A stretch of 51,171 bases of DNA from Alloalcanivorax venustensis ISO4 (GTDB lineage: Bacteria; Pseudomonadota; Gammaproteobacteria; Pseudomonadales; Alcanivoracaceae), in NCBI RefSeq assembly GCF_015356855.1, contig NZ_ARXR01000022.1:1-51171 (forward strand). Reading direction: 5' to 3'. Positions 47,908 to 51,171 of the stretch are shown piece by piece. A program made the position numbers and the translations under genes. The notes under the pieces are model-generated. The model searched no databases. It was not told where the DNA came from and saw nothing but the letters and a program-made list of their open reading frames with translations. Each line of letters starts with the position of its first letter. Within the stretch, counting starts at the first letter, position 1.

Positions 47908-48014
47908 GCAAAAGTCGTTTAGGGCGTCAAATATGTGAATGGCATCACGCCCGCCCGGCGGCGGGCGGCGCCTGCTCCGTGAGCGTGGCTCCTGCCGGAA
48001 TGAGTGCAACTCAA

Positions 48015-48044
48015 GTGCCAACCGGGCCCCTTTTTGGTTAGAAT
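48015..48044 (+). promoter_or_regulatory. Candidate glyA promoter
   Basis: TAGAAT (48039-48044) is a good -10; GTGCCA 18 nt upstream is a weak -35. It lies about 40 nt before the glyA ATG. Confidence 0.5.
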
Positions 48045-48083
48045 ACGCGCCCCTGATCCCGCAATCCGACCCACAGGTAGCCC

Positions 48084-49340
48084 ATGTTCTCTAAATCCAT
48101 GTCCATCGCCGAGTTCGACCCGGAAATCCAGGCCGCCATCGACGCCGAGCGCGAGCGCCAGGAGCAGCACATCGAGCTGATCGCCTCCGAGAACTACGCC
48201 TCGCCCCGGGCCATGGAAGCCCAGGGCTCCGTACTCACCAACAAGTACGCCGAGGGCTACCCGGGCAAGCGCTACTACGGCGGCTGCGAAAACGTGGACG
48301 TGGTCGAGAACCTGGCCATCGAACGCGCCTGCCAGCTGTTCGGCGCCGACTGGGCCAACGTCCAGCCCCACGCCGGCTCCCAGGCCAACGCGGCGGTCTA
48401 CATGGCGGTGCTCAAGCCCGGCGACACCGTGCTCGGCATGAGCCTGGACGCAGGCGGTCACCTGACCCACGGTGCCAAGCCGAACTTCTCCGGCAAGATG
48501 TACAACGCCATCCAGTACGGCCTGGACAACGACACCGGCCTGATCGACTACGACCAGGTGGAAAAGCTGGCCCGCGAGCACAAGCCGAAGATGATCGTGG
48601 CCGGCTTCTCCGCCTACTCCCAGATCGTCGATTGGCAGCGCTTCCGTGACATCGCCGACGAAGTGGGCGCCATTCTGCTGGTGGACATGGCCCACGTGGC
48701 CGGCCTGGTCGCCGCCGGCGTCTACCCCAGCCCGGTGGGCATCGCCGACATCACCACCACCACCACCCACAAGACCCTGGGCGGCCCGCGCGGTGGCCTG
48801 ATCCTGGGCAAGGCCAACGAAGACCTGCAGAAGAAGATCAACTCCGCCGTCTTCCCCGGCGGCCAGGGCGGCCCGCTGGAACACGTCATCGCCGCCAAGG
48901 CGATCTGCTTCAAGGAAGCCATGGACCCGGCCTTCAAGACCTACCAGCAGCAGGTGGTGAAGAACGCCAAGGCGATGGCCAAGGTGTTCATCGACCGTGG
49001 CTTCGACGTGGTCTCCAACGGCACCGAAAACCACCTGTTCCTGCTCAGCCTGGTCAAGCAGGACATCACCGGCAAGGACGCGGACGCCGCCCTCGGCCGC
49101 GCCCACATCACCGTCAACAAGAACGCCGTGCCCAACGACCCGCGCTCGCCGTTCGTCACCTCCGGCCTGCGCATCGGCTCCCCGGCCATCACCCGCCGCG
49201 GCTTCAACGAAGCCGACGCCACCGAACTGGCCGGCTGGATCTGCGACATCCTCGACAACATGGGCGACGAATCCGTGATCGACGCGGTGCGCGGCAAGGT
49301 CGGTGAGATCTGTAAGCGCCTGCCCGTTTACGAGCGATAG
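48084..49340 (+). CDS. glyA: Serine hydroxymethyltransferase
   Basis: GlyA is the PLP enzyme converting serine and tetrahydrofolate to glycine and methylene-THF, the main one-carbon source. The 418-residue length is exact. [13 protein letters not shown]-like N-terminus, HAGSQAN, and the PLP lysine in [14 protein letters not shown] (near 229) are present. The stop is followed within 8 nt by the left heptad array of the inserted four-helix cassette. Confidence 0.98.
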   Translation: MFSKSMSIAEFDPEIQAAIDAERERQEQHIELIASENYASPRAMEAQGSVLTNKYAEGYPGKRYYGGCENVDVVENLAIERACQLFGADWANVQPHAGSQANAAVYMAVLKPGDTVLGMSLDAGGHLTHGAKPNFSGKMYNAIQYGLDNDTGLIDYDQVEKLAREHKPKMIVAGFSAYSQIVDWQRFRDIADEVGAILLVDMAHVAGLVAAGVYPSPVGIADITTTTTHKTLGGPRGGLILGKANEDLQKKINSAVFPGGQGGPLEHVIAAKAICFKEAMDPAFKTYQQQVVKNAKAMAKVFIDRGFDVVSNGTENHLFLLSLVKQDITGKDADAALGRAHITVNKNAVPNDPRSPFVTSGLRIGSPAITRRGFNEADATELAGWICDILDNMGDESVIDAVRGKVGEICKRLPVYER

Positions 49341-49347
49341 GTGATGA

Positions 49348-49382
49348 GTTAATAGTTAACAGGGAACAGTTAATAGCGAAAC
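49348..49382. repeat. Left array of 7-nt units flanking the four-helix-bundle gene
   Basis: Consecutive 7-mers GTTAATA, GTTAACA, GGGAACA, GTTAATA, GCGAAAC. Read on the other strand the unit is TRTTAAC-like, the same as the right array at 49775-49809. The inner end GAACAGTTAATAGCGAAA matches the reverse complement of the right inner end at 17 of 18 bases. Confidence 0.8.
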
Positions 49383-49400
49383 CAAACCGAGGCGTCAGGG

Positions 49401-49757
49401 ATGACGGGAAGGTTCGTAGCGCGGGAGAAATCCCGCGCTTTTGCGTTGCGGGTGGTGAAAAGCTGCCAATACCTGCAGAGTGAGAAGCAGGAATACGTCT
49501 TAAGCAAGCAGTTGCTGCGCAGCGGCACCGCAATCGGAGCGCTGGTGCGTGAGGCCGAGTACGCGGAAAGCCGCGCGGATTTCGTGCACAAGATGCATGT
49601 CGCCCTGAAAGAAGCCAATGAAACGGACTACTGGATAGATTTGTTGTCCGCCTCGGGTTACTTCCATCCGGATTCCGGGAAGTCTTTGCAGGCGGACTGC
49701 CGGCAACTCCTGAGAATATTGATCGCCATTATCAAAACCACCAAAAGTCGGCGATAA
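49401..49757 (+). CDS. Four-helix-bundle protein (S23 / 23S rRNA intervening sequence family)
   Basis: The 118-residue protein matches the S23/Avd-like four-helix-bundle family: LLRSGTAIGALVREAEYAES, ADFVHKMHVALKEANETDYW, and a C-terminal ILIAIIKTTKS helix. It is highly helical and basic overall. The family occurs in 23S intervening sequences and as accessory proteins in diversity-generating retroelements; most genomic members have no known role. It is framed by inverted heptad arrays and separates glyA from nrdR, which look otherwise adjacent. Confidence 0.88.
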   Translation: MTGRFVAREKSRAFALRVVKSCQYLQSEKQEYVLSKQLLRSGTAIGALVREAEYAESRADFVHKMHVALKEANETDYWIDLLSASGYFHPDSGKSLQADCRQLLRILIAIIKTTKSRR

Positions 49758-49774
49758 TGCCCCCGTGTTTTCGC

Positions 49775-49809
49775 TATTCACTGTTCACTATTAATTCTTA
49801 ACTGTTAAC
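49775..49809. repeat. Right array of 7-nt units flanking the four-helix-bundle gene
   Basis: Five 7-mers TATTCAC, TGTTCAC, TATTAAT, TCTTAAC, TGTTAAC, in inverse orientation to the left array. The last unit lies 10 nt from the nrdR ATG, so the array occupies the nrdR translation-initiation region. Confidence 0.8.
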
Positions 49810-49819
49810 TGGTCCTCTC

Positions 49820-50314
49820 ATGTTTTGTCCGTTTTGTGCTGCTCAGGACACCAAGGTGATCGACTCGCGTCTGGTCGCGGACGGCGGGCAGGTGCGCCGG
49901 CGCCGGGAATGCCTGAGCTGTAACGAGCGGTTTACCACCTTCGAGACCGCCGAGCTGGTGATGCCCCGGGTGATCAAGTCCGACGGCACCCGCGAGCCGT
50001 TCAACGAGCAGAAGCTGCGCGCCGGCATGCTGCGGGCGCTGGAGAAGCGGCCGGTGAGCGTGGAGGACCTGGAAGCGGCGATCAGCCGGCTCTGCCACCG
50101 TCTGCGCGCCACCGGCGAGCGGGAGGTGCCGGCCCGGCAGGTGGGCGGCTTCGTGATGGAGGCGCTGCAGCAGCTGGATGACGTGGCCTATGTGCGCTTC
50201 GCCTCGGTCTACCGCAGCTTCCAGGACATTTCCGAATTCGCCGCCGAGGTGGACCGTCTGCGCGGCCGCGCCGGCGGCGGCGAACCGCAAGACGACGATA
50301 CCCCGCAGCAATGA
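49820..50314 (+). CDS. nrdR: Ribonucleotide reductase transcriptional repressor NrdR
   Basis: NrdR senses dATP/ATP and represses nrd genes. The 164-residue protein has the zinc ribbon C3-x2-C6 and C31-x2-C34 and an ATP-cone domain (about 48-140, [20 protein letters not shown]). No clear Shine-Dalgarno sequence is seen because the heptad array abuts the start. The stop overlaps the ribD start (ATGA), the usual nrdR-ribD coupling. Confidence 0.97.
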   Translation: MFCPFCAAQDTKVIDSRLVADGGQVRRRRECLSCNERFTTFETAELVMPRVIKSDGTREPFNEQKLRAGMLRALEKRPVSVEDLEAAISRLCHRLRATGEREVPARQVGGFVMEALQQLDDVAYVRFASVYRSFQDISEFAAEVDRLRGRAGGGEPQDDDTPQQ

Positions 50315-51171
50315 GCGCCGGGCGGTTCAGCGACTTCGACCATGAGTGCATGGCCCGGGCCCTGGAACTGGCCCGGCGTGCGCTCTACACCACCGACCCG
50401 AACCCGCGCGTCGGCTGCGTGCTGGCCCATGACAGCCTGATCATCGCCGAGGGCTTCCACGCCCGGGCCGGCGACCCCCACGCGGAGCGCAACGCGCTGG
50501 CCACCGCCGGCGAGCACGCCCGCGGCGCCACCGCCTACGTCACCCTGGAACCCTGCTCCCACACCGGCCGTACCGGCCCCTGCGCGGACGCCCTGATTGA
50601 GGCCGGCGTGGCACGCGTGGTCGCCGCCATGGAAGACCCCAACCCCCAGGTGGCCGGCAGCGGCCTGCAGCGGCTCCGCGACGCCGGCATCCAGGTGGAC
50701 ACCGGTCTTCAGGAAGCGGACGCCCGCGCGCTGAACCCGGGCTTCGTGCTGCGCATGAGCCAGGGGCGGCCGCTGATCCGCATCAAGGCCGCCGCCAGCC
50801 TGGACGGCCGCACCGCCATGGCCAGCGGTGAGTCCCAGTGGATCACAGGCCCCGAGGCCCGCGAGGACGTGCAGCGCCTGCGCGCGCGCAGCAGCGCCAT
50901 CGTCACCGGCATCGGCACGGTGCTGGCGGACCGGCCTTCCTACACCGTGCGTCCCGAACAATGGCGGCATGGCGAGTACGCCGACGGCCCGGTCCGCGCG
51001 CCGCTGCGGGTGATCCTCGACCCGGCCCTGCGCACCCCGGTGGACAGCCCGGTGGTCACCGCCGACGGCGCCTGTCTGATCGCCCACGCCGACGACCCGG
51101 ACGCCGCCCCGGACGACCGCCGCCGGGCGCTGGAACACGCCGGCGCCGAGCTGCTGGCGCTGCCCCGCGCC
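50311..51171 (+). CDS. ribD: Riboflavin biosynthesis deaminase/reductase RibD, partial
   Basis: RibD deaminates the GTP-derived pyrimidine then reduces its ribosyl side chain. The first 287 codons are in the window with no stop. The zinc-deaminase site H57-A-E59 and [11 protein letters not shown] (C82, C91) is complete. The reductase domain begins near residue 150 ([20 protein letters not shown]). It overlaps nrdR by 4 nt. Confidence 0.96.
   Translation, partial: MSAGRFSDFDHECMARALELARRALYTTDPNPRVGCVLAHDSLIIAEGFHARAGDPHAERNALATAGEHARGATAYVTLEPCSHTGRTGPCADALIEAGVARVVAAMEDPNPQVAGSGLQRLRDAGIQVDTGLQEADARALNPGFVLRMSQGRPLIRIKAAASLDGRTAMASGESQWITGPEAREDVQRLRARSSAIVTGIGTVLADRPSYTVRPEQWRHGEYADGPVRAPLRVILDPALRTPVDSPVVTADGACLIAHADDPDAAPDDRRRALEHAGAELLALPRA

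Noticed and set aside
48001-48083. Glycine riboswitch before glyA
   Set aside because: The leader after the putative promoter is only about 35 nt, too short for the tandem or single glycine aptamer.
49401-49757. Diversity-generating retroelement accessory gene (Avd)
   Set aside because: No reverse transcriptase, template repeat or variable repeat is in the neighbourhood, so only the four-helix family is claimed.

Overview
The window is GC-rich and dense with the housekeeping order of a gammaproteobacterium: psd, rsgA/orn, queG, nnr-tsaE-amiC-mutL-miaA-hfq-hflX-hflK-hflC-hisZ-purA, then rnr-rlmB, rpsF-priB-rpsR-rplI, dnaB-alr-radA. The protein sequences and gene order resemble the Alcanivorax/Alloalcanivorax - Pseudomonadales area. 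This is inferred from memory, not from a search.

Layout. Positions 1-387 hold a nested-palindrome repeat and a 49-bp perfect inverted repeat downstream of psd. Positions 388-3223 (minus) carry psd, a rhodanese and rsgA; orn is divergent. queG (minus) is divergent from a long plus-strand run, nnr to purA, covering metabolite repair, tRNA modification, cell-wall amidase, mismatch repair, RNA chaperone and membrane-protease control. hisZ in this run carries a frameshift. Positions 18241-21750 (minus) encode two surface-type lipoproteins, a di-haem cytochrome-like protein and a PhoX-like protein. A small membrane protein and tRNA-Leu(CAG) follow. Positions 22492-33369 (plus) hold rnr-rlmB, the S6/PriB/S18/L9 operon with a non-ATG priB start, dnaB, alr, radA and a KtrAB-type potassium uptake pair.

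Positions 33385-43163 (minus) are the accessory part: a Fur-box-preceded TonB receptor with a PepSY membrane protein, a DUF547 protein behind a TVP38-flavin reductase fusion, and an ECF sigma / zinc-finger anti-sigma / DoxX / ArsM gene run behind ettA. A methyl-accepting chemotaxis protein follows a good sigma-28 promoter. A LuxR-type regulator is divergent from glyA. nrdR and ribD (cut by the window end) follow glyA, with a four-helix-bundle gene inserted between glyA and nrdR.

The most unusual content is non-coding. Three short-element families share one design: a fixed core or unit with arms that stay self-complementary. They are (a) three copies of a ~145-175 bp nested palindrome whose hairpin stems differ between copies but remain paired; (b) two elements just downstream of minus-strand genes with a conserved ~53-55 nt core between unrelated but perfectly complementary 49-bp and 27-bp arms; (c) inverted arrays of 7-nt units, one pair flanking the four-helix-bundle gene between glyA and nrdR and one gene-less between rsgA and orn. 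No CRISPR array, prophage or IS transposase was seen.
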